Below, in pieces: positions 16,043 to 25,054 of a stretch of 27,673 nt of DNA. The stretch's first letter is position 1. Each line of letters begins with the position of its first letter. The stretch lies in NCBI GenBank assembly GCA_905215655.1, contig CAJMQT010000008.1, positions 1 through 27,673 of the forward strand, in the 5' to 3' direction. The translations under genes and the position numbers were made by a program. Source of the DNA: an uncultured bacterium (GTDB taxonomy: Bacteria; Bacteroidota; Bacteroidia; Bacteroidales; Bacteroidaceae). The notes under the pieces are model-generated. The model was not told the origin of the DNA. It saw nothing but the letters and a program-made list of their open reading frames with translations, and made no database searches.

Positions 16043-16103
16043 TTTCTGTCTGTTAAAATATCGGGATGCGGTTATTTATATAAAATAAGGTGTATAAATA
16101 ACT

Positions 16104-16463
16104 TTAATCCAAGTCGGGAATTTGTGTTATCTTGGCGTCTTGCCAAAGGCTTTCAAGTGAATAATAATCGCGCACTTCCGGCAGGAAGATGTGTACCATG
16201 ACGTCGGTGTAATCCATCGCTACCCACTGTGCGTTGTCAAGTCCGATGACGTGAACGGGCTTTTCACCTGCGTTGACTCTGGCAAACTCTTCCACCGAGT
16301 CGGCAATAGCCTCGACCTGCGTCGGCGAATTGCCTTGACAGATGATGAAATAATGGCAGATGGTGCCTTCGATGCCGCTCAGGTCGACGATTGATATGTT
16401 TGTACCTTTCTTTTCTTGAATGCCCTTTACTATGGTTTCAGCTAATTTTTTTATTTGTTCCAT
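16104..16463 (-). CDS. rsfS: Ribosome silencing factor RsfS
   Basis: The 119-residue protein binds ribosomal protein uL14 and blocks subunit joining when nutrients are scarce. Family features are ISIVDLSGIEGTICHYFIICQG read in parts (near residues 22-43), SPTQVEAIADSVEE, and the terminal WVAMDYTDVMVHIF followed by RDYYSLESLW. The start is the ATG at 16463; the codon before it is TTG. It heads the rsfS-ftsH-cdsA cluster, has its own promoter at 16491-16519, and is divergent from tRNA-Gln. Confidence 0.95.
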   Translation of the reverse strand: MEQIKKLAETIVKGIQEKKGTNISIVDLSGIEGTICHYFIICQGNSPTQVEAIADSVEEFARVNAGEKPVHVIGLDNAQWVAMDYTDVMVHIFLPEVRDYYSLESLWQDAKITQIPDLD

Positions 16464-16490
16464 CAAACGAAATATCAGTTGTTAACGGCA

Positions 16491-16519
16491 CAAAGGTACA
16501 CCGATTTATTGTAAAACAA
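16491..16519 (-). promoter_or_regulatory. rsfS promoter
   Basis: On the minus strand TACCTTTG (16498 to 16491) is preceded 18 bases upstream by TTG (16519 to 16517). Transcription would start near 16484, about 20 bases before the ATG. Confidence 0.7.
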
Positions 16520-16570
16520 CTATAAATACATATTATTTTGCGATTTTTTAGAAAAAATCCGACGAAAATA

Positions 16571-16600
16571 TTTGCGGTTAAAAAAAAATGCTTACCTTTG
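16571..16600 (+). promoter_or_regulatory. tRNA-Gln promoter
   Basis: TTTG (16571-16574), an 18-base spacer, then TACCTTTG (16593-16600): a close match to the Bacteroidetes consensus. Transcription would start near 16607, about 32 bases before the tRNA. Confidence 0.75.
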
Positions 16601-16638
16601 CAAACGCAAAACGATAACAAGCGGTTATCACTTCAAAT

Positions 16639-16709
16639 TGGGATATGGTGTAATGGTAACACTACAGATTCTGGTCCTGTCATTCTTGGTTCGAGTCCGA
16701 GTATCCCAA
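16639..16709 (+). tRNA. tRNA-Gln (anticodon CTG)
   Basis: All arms fold: acceptor TGGGATA (16639-16645) with TATCCCA (16702-16708), D stem GTGT/ACAC, T stem CTTGG/CCGAG with loop TTCGAGT. The anticodon loop TTCTGGT places CTG at 16671-16673. The anticodon stem ACAGA/CCTGT has an A-C mismatch at position 31-39. No CCA is encoded, as is usual in Bacteroidetes. A promoter and a terminator flank it, so it is a single-gene transcript. Confidence 0.95.
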
Positions 16710-16718
16710 CAAAGTAGA

Positions 16719-16752
16719 GCGGCATACATTGAAAAATGTATGCCGCTTTTTT
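16719..16752 (+). terminator. Intrinsic terminator after tRNA-Gln
   Basis: GCGGCATACATT (16719-16730) and its exact complement (16735-16746) enclose a GAAA tetraloop, followed by six T (16747-16752). This is a textbook intrinsic terminator ten bases after the tRNA. The bases from 16753 to 16898 hold nothing I can recognise. Confidence 0.93.
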
Positions 16753-16898
16753 GTTTGTTGCAGATTGGAAAGGTATTTTTTGGAAGTTCGGAAGAGAGTG
16801 ATTTTGGATGTAACGCTTATTTCCTTATCAAAGAATTACAATTTATAACATTTACAGATGTTTTCCTTACAGTTTTCAACGGCAAACGACCGTTTTCC

Positions 16899-16979
16899 AA
16901 AAGGCGGTCTTTTACCGTGTAAAAGGTAAGCTTTCAGCGTCCAAAAGGCTGCCTTTTGAAAGGTAAAAGGCAGCCTTTT
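16899..16979. repeat. 22-bp-period palindromic repeat array 3 (four modules)
   Basis: Modules start at 16899, 16921, 16943 and 16965, exactly 22 bp apart: AAAAGGCGGTCTTTT, AAAAGGTAAGCTTTC, AAAAGGCTGCCTTTT and AAAAGGCAGCCTTTT. The last two are exact reverse complements of each other. The spacer agcgtcc is shared with array 2. The array lies between the tRNA-Gln terminator and the 3' end of tamL, and could also stop minus-strand transcripts there. Confidence 0.9.
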
Positions 16980-17048
16980 GAAATTGAAAGAAACAGGTGT
17001 AAGATAATCATATTTTGAAAGGGGGCGACAAAAGCCTTTGAAATGATT

Positions 17049-19415
17049 TTAGAACGGGTAGCCGACGGCGAGATGCAGGGAGTGGCTGTCTTTGAAATTG
17101 GGCATGTTATAAAATCCGCCCTTGCCCGTATCGTAAGGCACGTGAAGGCCTACGCCCCAGTCAAGTCGCAACACGATGAATTCAAGATCGTAACGAAGTC
17201 CGACGCCGGTGCCCAGCGCCATCTCTTTAAGCAGGTTCTTTGCCTTGAACTGTGCGCCGTCTCTGTAACCGTCATCACGCAATGACCATACGTTGCCGGC
17301 GTCCAAGAAGGTGGCGCCGTAGACGTTGCCGAAAAGGTTGAAACGGTATTCCAGATTAAGCTGCAACTTCACATCGCCAGTCTGATCGAGGTAAGAGAGC
17401 CGCGACACGTCGGTGGTATAGCTGCCGGGACCTATGCTGCGGACGGCAAAGGCACGGATGCTGTTGGCGCCGCCCACGTAGAACTGCTCGCTGTAAGGCG
17501 CCGCCTCGCTGTTGCCGTAAGAGCATATCACACCGGCGCTGGCGTGTCCCACAAGCTGTGACTTGGCTCCCAAAGCCCACGTTTTACTGAGATCGGTCTC
17601 TAATTTGAAGAATTGGGCGTACGGATTTTTAAACAGTTGCTTGTATTTTTCTGCCCAGTCTTTACCTGCTGCCATGTTTCCGAGCGAGAGGACGTTGCCC
17701 GCTTCCGTCACCGTTGTTTCCCAGACAAAGGGACTCATCGAGTGTTTGGCGTTACTGTAAGTAAAGGTGTAACGCATCTTTGGGATGAAAACGTCCTGCA
17801 TCGTCATAAGCAGATAAGGACTGTTGTTCATTATCTCGCCAAACTTTTCGGTCACTTGATTGAGCTTCTGATACTTTAACGTCAGCGGACTGAACTCGTG
17901 GCGCCATCTGTCATTGCGCTGCCACTTGTACGTCCACTCGCCCGTTACGGTGTGCATCTTGAAATAGCTCGGGCGTTTCAGCACGTTCATCGACATCTTT
18001 GCGACCGTCGATGGCGTGGTATAATAGCGCCGACGTTTCAGGAAGGGGATAAGAAGTCGCGGGAAAGAGACCGACGCGTCGAGTCCGTATTCATACGAAT
18101 TGAGGTCTGACGAGGCGCTGCCGGAGTTGCTTCCCCTCTCCCACTCGTATGAGCCGTGCAGGTTAACGTCCAGCTCTTCGCCTCCTCTGAAAGCGTTATG
18201 TTTTGTAAAACCGAACACAAGTTCCGGTCCCATGCGCCCGCTCGACCTGCCGTTGAAGTTGGTTTCGACATAGAAATCATACGGCTTGTTGAACACGCAG
18301 GTGAGATTTAGGTTTAGAGTGTCGCAGGTGGCGGTGGTGTCTTGTGGCGCAAAACCGAACTCAACGGCGCTGAAAAGTCCCGAGCCGTTAATCTTGTTTG
18401 CCGATTCCAGATATTTGTCATAGCTGTAAAGCTGGCGCGGGCGCAGCTTTAAGTCGCGCAGGATAATCCTCGGACGTATAGGCGGGCGCTTGCCGTTAAA
18501 CCTTACTGTGAAGTAGCGGTGACTGAAAGAGTCGGTAAGCTGCGTCATTGCCTGCTTGTGCATGTCAATCCTGATTTTGCCGATGTACCACTTATGTTCC
18601 ACCGCCGGAGGCAGATTATCGGCTAATTGGAGCCGCAGCTTCACCTTGTTGTTCATCTCGGTGGTGTCCGCCAGATAAGAGGCGTAGCCCGACTGGTAAT
18701 AATAATAGCCGTTGTTGCGGAAGAGAGTGGTAAGCCTGTTGCGCTCGGCGTCCATCGTCGAGGCGTCGAAAGGCGAGCCGCTCTTTATCAAGGCTTTGTC
18801 GCGCGTGGCGTTGATAAGGCTGTCTGCCTCTGCCGGAAAGTTCATATATTCAAGGCTGTCGACCGTAAACAGGGGTCCGAAGTTGACGTCATAGCCTATT
18901 TTACCTTTCTTCGGGTTCTTCATGGGCACTGTCTTGAAGTTTACATTGCCGTGAAGGAAGCCGTGATTGCGCATCACCGACTGTGCCACAGAGGCACGAA
19001 GGCTCGGATTGACCTGACTCATCAGGATTGGAGCTTTACCGAAATTCTTTGTAATCCACTTGGAGACGCCGCTCTTTGAGCCGGAAAAGGCATTCCATAC
19101 CCAAAGGCGGAAAGGGAACGGAGTGCGGTAATAAGAACTTCCGAACAAAGCTCCGTTGGGCGCGGTGGCAAGCGCCGCCTCAACTTCTTCTTTCGTTTCA
19201 TCGTAATGACTGCCCTTTCCGTTGTCTTTATAATCAATCTTTGTCAGTCCGACAAACAGCTGATCATTCTCCGGAACGGTCTTTGTCGTTGAGCAAGAGG
19301 ACATTGACATTACTGTAAAAAGCAGGCATATAATGCCGCAAAGACCCGAAACGACGGTCTTTACGATAGCTTGCTTGCGTCTCGAAATATTTAAATTACG
19401 GATTGTTCGTGTCAT
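17049..19415 (-). CDS. tamL: TamL, lipoprotein-type TamA/BamA family outer-membrane protein
   Basis: The 788-residue protein is an Omp85-superfamily outer-membrane assembly factor. An N-terminal hydrophobic segment ends in SMSSC with candidate lipidated Cys41, as in the Bacteroidetes lipoprotein variant of TamA. POTRA-like repeats occupy roughly residues 50-360. The C-terminal barrel contains the conserved FYVGGANSIRAFAVRSIGPG strand-loop region and ends in an aromatic residue (VGYPF). The usual RGF of the barrel lid loop reads RAF here. The ATG overlaps the tamB stop by one base (TAATG), so translation is coupled. TamL with TamB is thought to insert proteins or move lipid between the membranes. 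Confidence 0.9.
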   Translation of the reverse strand: MTRTIRNLNISRRKQAIVKTVVSGLCGIICLLFTVMSMSSCSTTKTVPENDQLFVGLTKIDYKDNGKGSHYDETKEEVEAALATAPNGALFGSSYYRTPFPFRLWVWNAFSGSKSGVSKWITKNFGKAPILMSQVNPSLRASVAQSVMRNHGFLHGNVNFKTVPMKNPKKGKIGYDVNFGPLFTVDSLEYMNFPAEADSLINATRDKALIKSGSPFDASTMDAERNRLTTLFRNNGYYYYQSGYASYLADTTEMNNKVKLRLQLADNLPPAVEHKWYIGKIRIDMHKQAMTQLTDSFSHRYFTVRFNGKRPPIRPRIILRDLKLRPRQLYSYDKYLESANKINGSGLFSAVEFGFAPQDTTATCDTLNLNLTCVFNKPYDFYVETNFNGRSSGRMGPELVFGFTKHNAFRGGEELDVNLHGSYEWERGSNSGSASSDLNSYEYGLDASVSFPRLLIPFLKRRRYYTTPSTVAKMSMNVLKRPSYFKMHTVTGEWTYKWQRNDRWRHEFSPLTLKYQKLNQVTEKFGEIMNNSPYLLMTMQDVFIPKMRYTFTYSNAKHSMSPFVWETTVTEAGNVLSLGNMAAGKDWAEKYKQLFKNPYAQFFKLETDLSKTWALGAKSQLVGHASAGVICSYGNSEAAPYSEQFYVGGANSIRAFAVRSIGPGSYTTDVSRLSYLDQTGDVKLQLNLEYRFNLFGNVYGATFLDAGNVWSLRDDGYRDGAQFKAKNLLKEMALGTGVGLRYDLEFIVLRLDWGVGLHVPYDTGKGGFYNMPNFKDSHSLHLAVGYPF

Positions 19416-22400
19416 TATTTTTTGTTGGTCTTAGTCGTGTCGTTGGAGAAAGCGGCGTCGGGCGCTTTCTTCTTGAAACTGAATATGTCTTTGAAATGTT
19501 GCAGACTGCGCCTCCATATAAAGCCGACGCCATACTCGCGGGTTGTTCCTTCCAGCCAGTCGTAAGCGTTGTTGTCGTAGAAAAGCTTGACATACTTGTC
19601 CGTGGAGCTGCCAAGGCGATATTCAAAGGTTACATTGTCAAAGAAAGATTCATTCTGATTTTCCACTTCCGCGCCGGTCGAGACCTTGCCTCCGACCACG
19701 ATACGCAGACGGTTGTTCCAGAAACGTTTGGCAAACTTAAACGAATAATCGGTCCGGGTGTTTCCGCTCGCATCCTGAGAGTTGTCCATTCCAAAGCTCA
19801 AATCAAGCGTCCGGAGCGCGTTTCCGGTGATATTGTTAATCTCGCTTTGCAGGAATGAGCTTAACGCATTGTTCATCGAGAAGCCTCCGGTGTTGCCGTC
19901 GGCGATATACATGCCCGTTGTAAGCATCGTGACGGCGAGCTTTCCGCGCTGTTCAACGCTCATTGACATCAGCTCGTTGTGCAGCGTCATATCCTCAGGA
20001 GCATCGAGAGTAAACTCCAATCCCATGTCCGACAGGGTCTTTGTTATCACCACTCCGCACTCAAAATCGACCGTTCTGCCGGCTCCTCCGTCGGTAGAGA
20101 CGTTTGCCTTGGTGCTTTCCGTTGCCGTGATATTCAGTCGCGGATTCATCGGGTCGCCCGTAAATTCGATATAACTGCCGTCCTTAATTGTAAATGTTTT
20201 CAGCGGAATTACAGGCAGAGAGTACTTCATTTCGCCGTTATCGAGCGTGTACTTACCCGTCAGTTGCAGGTCGTTCATGGCGTCATACCTCATCCGCAGG
20301 TTGCCGCCTCCTACCAGATCGACGTAATTCGACTTATCGGTATTAAGGTAACACATGACATGCGCGCCCTGCGAAATGTTCATCATAAGATCCATGCTGA
20401 AACCCGACAGCGGTTCATGGGTAACCACCGTCTCTGTGGTATCATTGAAGTTGACGAACTTGACAAGTTCATCCATCTGGTTGTCGGTGGTCAACGGCGA
20501 GTCCCGAAGTATGTAAGAAAGGTCCGTTGTGCCAAGAACATTGACGCGACCGAGCATTTTCAAGTTGTTGAACGGACCGGACATTGTGGCGTCAAAGTCG
20601 ACAAACGCCTTTCCGAAAGCCACGCTGCGACGTCTTTCCTTTGAGTCTACCACCTGACAATTCCTTGCCGACATGTTTAAATTCATGCGCATATCGGAAA
20701 GATTGGAGAAGTCTACATTACCGTTAATTGACAGCGGACTGTTGTTCGTCGCGTACATTTTGAAGTCTTCAAAGAGCAGGTTGCTGCCGACAATACGCAG
20801 CGGACCTTCGCTCATCCGCATGTTCATTCCGTATTGGGAGCTGCGCATGTAGCAAGAGTCGAGCGTCATTTCGCCGTTCGCCTGCGGGCGGCTCGGCGCG
20901 CCCTTGATGTTGATCGAGCCGTCGGCATACCCTCTGAAACGCACTATCCGGTCAGGAATAAAACCGTTAAGGAGGCGTACCGGCAGGTGCGTCATGTCCA
21001 GACGGGCGTCAAGATTGCCCTCTCCCTCCGAGTTATATGCGCCTCGTATGTTCGCCACTTCTTCTCCGTTGCACATCAAAATGCCGTCAACAACGTGCGT
21101 GCCGTCGGCTTTCGGGATATACACGAACTCTGTTGCGATGTTGCCCCAGCGGCTCCGTTCGTACCTCATATCATCCACCGAAATGGATGAAGAGACGGAT
21201 AATTGGTCTTGGGTCTTTATCAAATGGAAGTCACCATTCATCATTCCGGTAATCCGGGGCATGTAAGGAATGACCGCGAGGACCTTCTCCAAATCAAACT
21301 TATTCAGTCCGATGGTAAGGTCTTGCAGTGCTTCCGTATTTTCATCGTTGGTATAAATCTGCACCGCCATATCGTCGTCGGAGCGCAGATGCAGGTTTGC
21401 AGAGATGTGTCGGTCGGTAGCCATGAAGACGTAATTATCCTCGTTGACGTGGAACTTTTTGTAACCGAGTATCGGATCGTCTGAAAGCAGATGCAACCTT
21501 ACGCCGTTCTCTTCCATCGCCGCGGTGGCTCCGAGCTTCAAGCCGAGGCTGTCTTTGGCGTCATAAACCTTGACATTGGCTCCCGAACCTTGGGCAAACA
21601 TATAGCCGTCGAGCAGCGCATTGAAGACGTATTGCTTGTTTTTACGGTTGTTACGCACCTGAGCGAAGTAGTTGCAACGTGACGAATCGGATGCGATTTT
21701 CAGTCGGATGGTGTCAAGCTTGACACCTCCTGTCTCTAATTCGAGCACCTGCACGTCGCCGTTAAGTCCGTCGTGAGGCGAAGATGTAAGGTCTATCCGT
21801 GCGTCGCTGAACGTGTATCCGGCTCTCGTGGCAAACCTTCCAAGCGGATTTTCCTTTCCGGTGTTGAGGTAAAGGTCGGCTTTCGGCAGCGTGCTTACAA
21901 GTTTGGTGAAGTGAATTTCGCGATTGTTGAACTCGAAAACAAACTCTTTTTGGAAGTCTTCAACATGTTTCAGGAACCGCTTATAACCGCCTTTCGCATT
22001 GAAACGCAAGCTGAAATCGCCGCAATCGGCTTTCAAATGAACGGTATCGCGGGTAGTGAAAAGACCGACAACGAGATTGTCCGGATTGAAGACTTTGTTT
22101 GAATCGACAACGGAGATATCGCTCAATTTCCCGTCAATACCAATCTTTGTCTTCATGTCGGTCAAGACATCGATGCGGCTGCGGAAAGCAACGGAGAGCG
22201 GAGACTTAACCACCTGCATGCCGTAAAGGTCGGCTTGTTGCAGGTCGAGCGACAAAGTGGAATGTAAGTCCTTGCCCCTGAGCAGAGCGTCGAGCACAGC
22301 CGTGCCTTTTATCAGTTCGTTATCGCTATTCAGCCCAACTTGTGTCTTGCCGTTGTTGACATCGGCATAAAGATTAATACCGTTGAAATTATACTTTCCA

Positions 22401-24028
22401 TAGCTGAAACTCTTGACACCGGCGGCGGCATTCAGCTTTGTCCTTGTTGACATTATGTCCGTTCCCACGCCCTTGGCACGCACATCGGCGGTAAGGTCTC
22501 CCATACCGCTTTTTGGCAGGAAATGCCCGATATGCAGCTTGTCGGCGATTAGGGAGGCGGCATAACTCATCGAGGCGGCGTTGAAGTCGGCTTTCGCTTT
22601 CAAGCGTCCGCCGCCCTCGTTTGCCACGAAGTCTGCCATATAACGCTTGCCGTCGGCGCGGAACCTGCCGTTTATGCCTATGCCGTTGGGTATTCTGAAA
22701 CCGGCGTCAACGCCTCCGGCATTAATCAATGCAGATAAAAATCCGAGGTTGCCGGTATGCGCTTCAAGCTTTACATCAGCCCCGAGAAGGTTCATATTGT
22801 CAAGGTTTCGGGCGTAACCTGAGGCGTTCATATTGAAAGCCGTAGGCAACTTGACGCTGAGTCCGGCGAAATTAAGACGTTTCATATTGCCCGTGAGCAC
22901 AGTTTTCACGGTCAACGGCTGGTTAGGCCACTGCCGGATGAACGACGTGGGCATGCCTCCGAGGAAGAGCATTATATCCTGTTTGCCGAAGGAACCATTC
23001 GCCGTGAGGTGCAGTTTGCCGGGTTTTTTGTCGTCAAAGGAGTTCAGATCCATGACGATATTCGCCGAAAGCTCGGAGTTGGGAGTAGTTAAGACGAAGT
23101 CGGGCAGGCTCACCTTCACCGAGTCGAGCGACACGGGACCGGTCAGCCGACTTACAACAAGACCGCTCTTCTCGGCAAACGAGCATGTACGTAGCGACAT
23201 ATCGAGCTTTGGCGAGCAATAATAAAAGGAGTCAATGCCCAAGTTCAGCTTGTCAAGTGCTATGTGGTTGAAGTCCAGACCCTTGGAATGAACCATGAAA
23301 TTATTATCGTAAAGCAGTCTGCCGTCTGTCCAATCGAGGCGCCCCACTCTGTAAATGCCGCCGAAAAGGTCGAAGTTGCCGTCGCGCACTTCGGTCTTTC
23401 CCATGTAGGCTTCCACTTGAAGAGTGTCTCCGGGCATGTGAACCGTCACGCCGGTGCGTGCTATATCCAGCTTGTCGACAGCTATTTTCCAGCGCGTTTC
23501 GGTCTTTGTCGTGTCGGGAGGCACGGTGTCACTCAGTTCGACATTCAGCCTTGCGTCATTCAGCAGAGCCTCATCCACCTTGACGGTCTCGGCTCCGAGG
23601 TCTATTCCGTGACTTTTCAGACTGAGCCGTCCCACGTTTCCCTTGATACGTGCCTCGTGAATAAAGTTGGTGGTATTCAGTTTCAGACTGTTAAATTCGA
23701 GGGCGTCTATCTCGACCTGCTGCTTAAACAATGGCAGCAGACGCACGTCGACGACAAGGCGTTCAACGTCAGCAACGGTGTCTCTGACCTGCGGCAGCGA
23801 GTCGTTTGTCTGTATCATGCGAAAGCCATAGACACCAAGGTCGAGCGGAAAAGCGAGCCTTACGCGCTCCACCGATATGCTCATGCCCGTCTGTTCGGAG
23901 GCATATGATGTCACTTTGTTCACCAGCCACGTTTGCACCGGTGGCAGGTAAATCAGTAAAGCGAGAATAAAGAATAACAAAATAGGTGTAAGTATGACAC
24001 CTGATGCCCACTTTAACGTTTTCTTCAT
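19415..24028 (-). CDS. tamB: TamB, translocation and assembly module inner-membrane protein
   Basis: The 1537-residue protein has one N-terminal membrane helix (about residues 8-30) and then a very long beta-rich repeat region typical of AsmA-like, groove-forming bridge proteins spanning the periplasm. The C-terminal TamB (DUF490) domain covers roughly the last 400 residues, with the family-like DLSYILRDSPL, LRMRYDAMNDLQLTGKY and VIPLKTFTIKDGSYIEFTG read in parts. The ATG at 24028 is chosen because it opens on the membrane helix and the -7 element lies at 24083-24090. That element overlaps the codon of a possible longer start at 24085. The stop overlaps the tamL start. Together they should form one envelope-spanning complex. 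Confidence 0.93.
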   Translation of the reverse strand: MKKTLKWASGVILTPILLFFILALLIYLPPVQTWLVNKVTSYASEQTGMSISVERVRLAFPLDLGVYGFRMIQTNDSLPQVRDTVADVERLVVDVRLLPLFKQQVEIDALEFNSLKLNTTNFIHEARIKGNVGRLSLKSHGIDLGAETVKVDEALLNDARLNVELSDTVPPDTTKTETRWKIAVDKLDIARTGVTVHMPGDTLQVEAYMGKTEVRDGNFDLFGGIYRVGRLDWTDGRLLYDNNFMVHSKGLDFNHIALDKLNLGIDSFYYCSPKLDMSLRTCSFAEKSGLVVSRLTGPVSLDSVKVSLPDFVLTTPNSELSANIVMDLNSFDDKKPGKLHLTANGSFGKQDIMLFLGGMPTSFIRQWPNQPLTVKTVLTGNMKRLNFAGLSVKLPTAFNMNASGYARNLDNMNLLGADVKLEAHTGNLGFLSALINAGGVDAGFRIPNGIGINGRFRADGKRYMADFVANEGGGRLKAKADFNAASMSYAASLIADKLHIGHFLPKSGMGDLTADVRAKGVGTDIMSTRTKLNAAAGVKSFSYGKYNFNGINLYADVNNGKTQVGLNSDNELIKGTAVLDALLRGKDLHSTLSLDLQQADLYGMQVVKSPLSVAFRSRIDVLTDMKTKIGIDGKLSDISVVDSNKVFNPDNLVVGLFTTRDTVHLKADCGDFSLRFNAKGGYKRFLKHVEDFQKEFVFEFNNREIHFTKLVSTLPKADLYLNTGKENPLGRFATRAGYTFSDARIDLTSSPHDGLNGDVQVLELETGGVKLDTIRLKIASDSSRCNYFAQVRNNRKNKQYVFNALLDGYMFAQGSGANVKVYDAKDSLGLKLGATAAMEENGVRLHLLSDDPILGYKKFHVNEDNYVFMATDRHISANLHLRSDDDMAVQIYTNDENTEALQDLTIGLNKFDLEKVLAVIPYMPRITGMMNGDFHLIKTQDQLSVSSSISVDDMRYERSRWGNIATEFVYIPKADGTHVVDGILMCNGEEVANIRGAYNSEGEGNLDARLDMTHLPVRLLNGFIPDRIVRFRGYADGSINIKGAPSRPQANGEMTLDSCYMRSSQYGMNMRMSEGPLRIVGSNLLFEDFKMYATNNSPLSINGNVDFSNLSDMRMNLNMSARNCQVVDSKERRRSVAFGKAFVDFDATMSGPFNNLKMLGRVNVLGTTDLSYILRDSPLTTDNQMDELVKFVNFNDTTETVVTHEPLSGFSMDLMMNISQGAHVMCYLNTDKSNYVDLVGGGNLRMRYDAMNDLQLTGKYTLDNGEMKYSLPVIPLKTFTIKDGSYIEFTGDPMNPRLNITATESTKANVSTDGGAGRTVDFECGVVITKTLSDMGLEFTLDAPEDMTLHNELMSMSVEQRGKLAVTMLTTGMYIADGNTGGFSMNNALSSFLQSEINNITGNALRTLDLSFGMDNSQDASGNTRTDYSFKFAKRFWNNRLRIVVGGKVSTGAEVENQNESFFDNVTFEYRLGSSTDKYVKLFYDNNAYDWLEGTTREYGVGFIWRRSLQHFKDIFSFKKKAPDAAFSNDTTKTNKK

Positions 24029-24082
24029 CGGCTCGAATGAGTTGTTGGATAAATTCAGCGACGTCTCATGACGCCGTTGTTG

Positions 24083-24090
24083 CAAAGATA
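24083..24090 (-). promoter_or_regulatory. tamB-tamL promoter -7 element
   Basis: The minus strand reads TATCTTTG then C, a full match to TAnnTTTG. TTTC elements occur upstream at 15 and 21 bases. Transcription would start near 24076, giving a leader of about 48 bases and supporting the start at 24028. Confidence 0.65.
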
Positions 24091-24154
24091 AGGATTTATT
24101 TCTTAGAAAAAGAAACGAAAGCTTCTTTAAATGCGAAAGCTGACAGAAAAATGC

Positions 24155-24826
24155 TTAAATCATGGAAAATTCACCCCACAACTTATCTTCCGGCATGGGC
24201 GCCGTAAGATAAATCTGCTCTTTTGAGACAGGATGTGTGAACTCGATGCTGTGCGCAAGGAGCGAGATGCTGCCGTCGGGGTTACTCCGTCGGGCACCAT
24301 ATTTCAGGTCACCTTTTATCGGACAGCCGATACCGGCAAGCTGGCAACGTATCTGATGGTGGCGTCCTGTCATAAGATTTACCTCGATAAGCGTGTAATT
24401 GTCCGACCGACCGATTACCTTATAATGAAGAACAGCCTTCTTGGAGCCGGGCACCTCATGGTCGTAAGCATAACTTTTGTTCTGTTTCTCATTGCGTGTC
24501 AGCCAGTTGGTAAGCGTCGCCTCGGGCACGGCGGGCGCGTTTTTCGTTATCGCCCAATAGGTTTTATGCACCTTGCCGTCGCGGAACATGTCGTTAAGGC
24601 GCGACAAGGCTTTCGACGTGCGGGCAAAAACGACAAGACCACTCACAGGGCGATCGAGCCTGTGAACCACTCCGAGAAAAACGTTTCCGGGCTTAGCATA
24701 GCGCTCTTTGATGTATTGTTTCACGGCGTCGCCGAGCGTCTTGTCGCCCGTCTTGTCGCCTTGCACAATCTCTCCGCTGCGTTTGCTTACTATGATAAGG
24801 TGGTTGTCTTCGTAAATTACCTGCAT
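24155..24826 (-). CDS. RluA-family RNA pseudouridine synthase
   Basis: The 223-residue enzyme isomerises uridine to pseudouridine in RNA. The catalytic motif HRLDRPVSG contains Asp58, and later family motifs are present (KTYWAITKN, MTGRHHQIRCQL, and LLAHSIEFTHP). It has no S4 RNA-binding domain; the protein starts directly at VIYEDNHLIIVSK, as in short RluA/RluC-type relatives, so the exact substrate site cannot be named. The ATG at 24826 fits the start of the first beta strand. It lies 126 bases before tamB and about 230 bases after fabG, with a long inverted repeat between. Confidence 0.93.
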   Translation of the reverse strand: MQVIYEDNHLIIVSKRSGEIVQGDKTGDKTLGDAVKQYIKERYAKPGNVFLGVVHRLDRPVSGLVVFARTSKALSRLNDMFRDGKVHKTYWAITKNAPAVPEATLTNWLTRNEKQNKSYAYDHEVPGSKKAVLHYKVIGRSDNYTLIEVNLMTGRHHQIRCQLAGIGCPIKGDLKYGARRSNPDGSISLLAHSIEFTHPVSKEQIYLTAPMPEDKLWGEFSMI

Positions 24827-24881
24827 TATTCAAAACTATATTATAATAAGGAGTCGGCTAAAATCGACGGAATTTATCGAA

Positions 24882-24999
24882 AGTAAGCGGACAAATATTT
24901 TTAAGTTGACGAGTTACAAGTTGACGGGTTGACAAGCTACTCAGCTCGTTTGCTTGTTCCTTGTCATCCCGTCAACTTAAAAACATTTGTCCGTTTACT
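24882..24999. repeat. Long imperfect inverted repeat between fabG and the pseudouridine synthase gene
   Basis: Arms of 30 bases at 24882-24911 and 24970-24999 differ at two positions only. The outer part is AGTAAGCGGACAAAT and the inner part AAGTTGACG. Inside, AAGTTGACGGGTTGACAAG (from 24919) also matches the complement of the right arm, so alternative pairings exist. No reading frame of note lies within. A MITE-like element or a large terminator hairpin are both possible. Confidence 0.75.
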
Positions 25000-25008
25000 C
25001 CCAGCGAC

Positions 25009-25024
25009 GAAGTCGCGCGACTTC
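25009..25024. promoter_or_regulatory. 16-bp perfect palindrome downstream of fabG
   Basis: GAAGTCGCGCGACTTC is a perfect 16-bp palindrome about 30 bases past the fabG stop and beside the long inverted repeat. It could be a protein-binding site or part of a terminator structure, but no U-tract follows. Confidence 0.4.
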
Positions 25025-25054
25025 CGTCAACCCGGATTGACTCTCCGGATAAAA

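Noticed and set aside
14780..16201. 473-codon open frame on the plus strand
   Set aside because: It is antisense to ftsH, whose motifs are all intact; the product has no recognisable domain and looks like a codon-bias shadow.
16883..16897. Fifth module of array 3 (AAACGACCGTTTT)
   Set aside because: It is 16 bases from the first module and not in the 22-bp phase, and its arms do not match AAAAG and CTTTT.
17138..17146. CACGTG-containing parS-like site in tamL
   Set aside because: The bases flanking CACGTG do not match TGTTnCACGTGnAACA, and it lies in coding sequence.
24882..24999. Insertion sequence with terminal inverted repeats
   Set aside because: The element is only 118 bases and carries no transposase frame.
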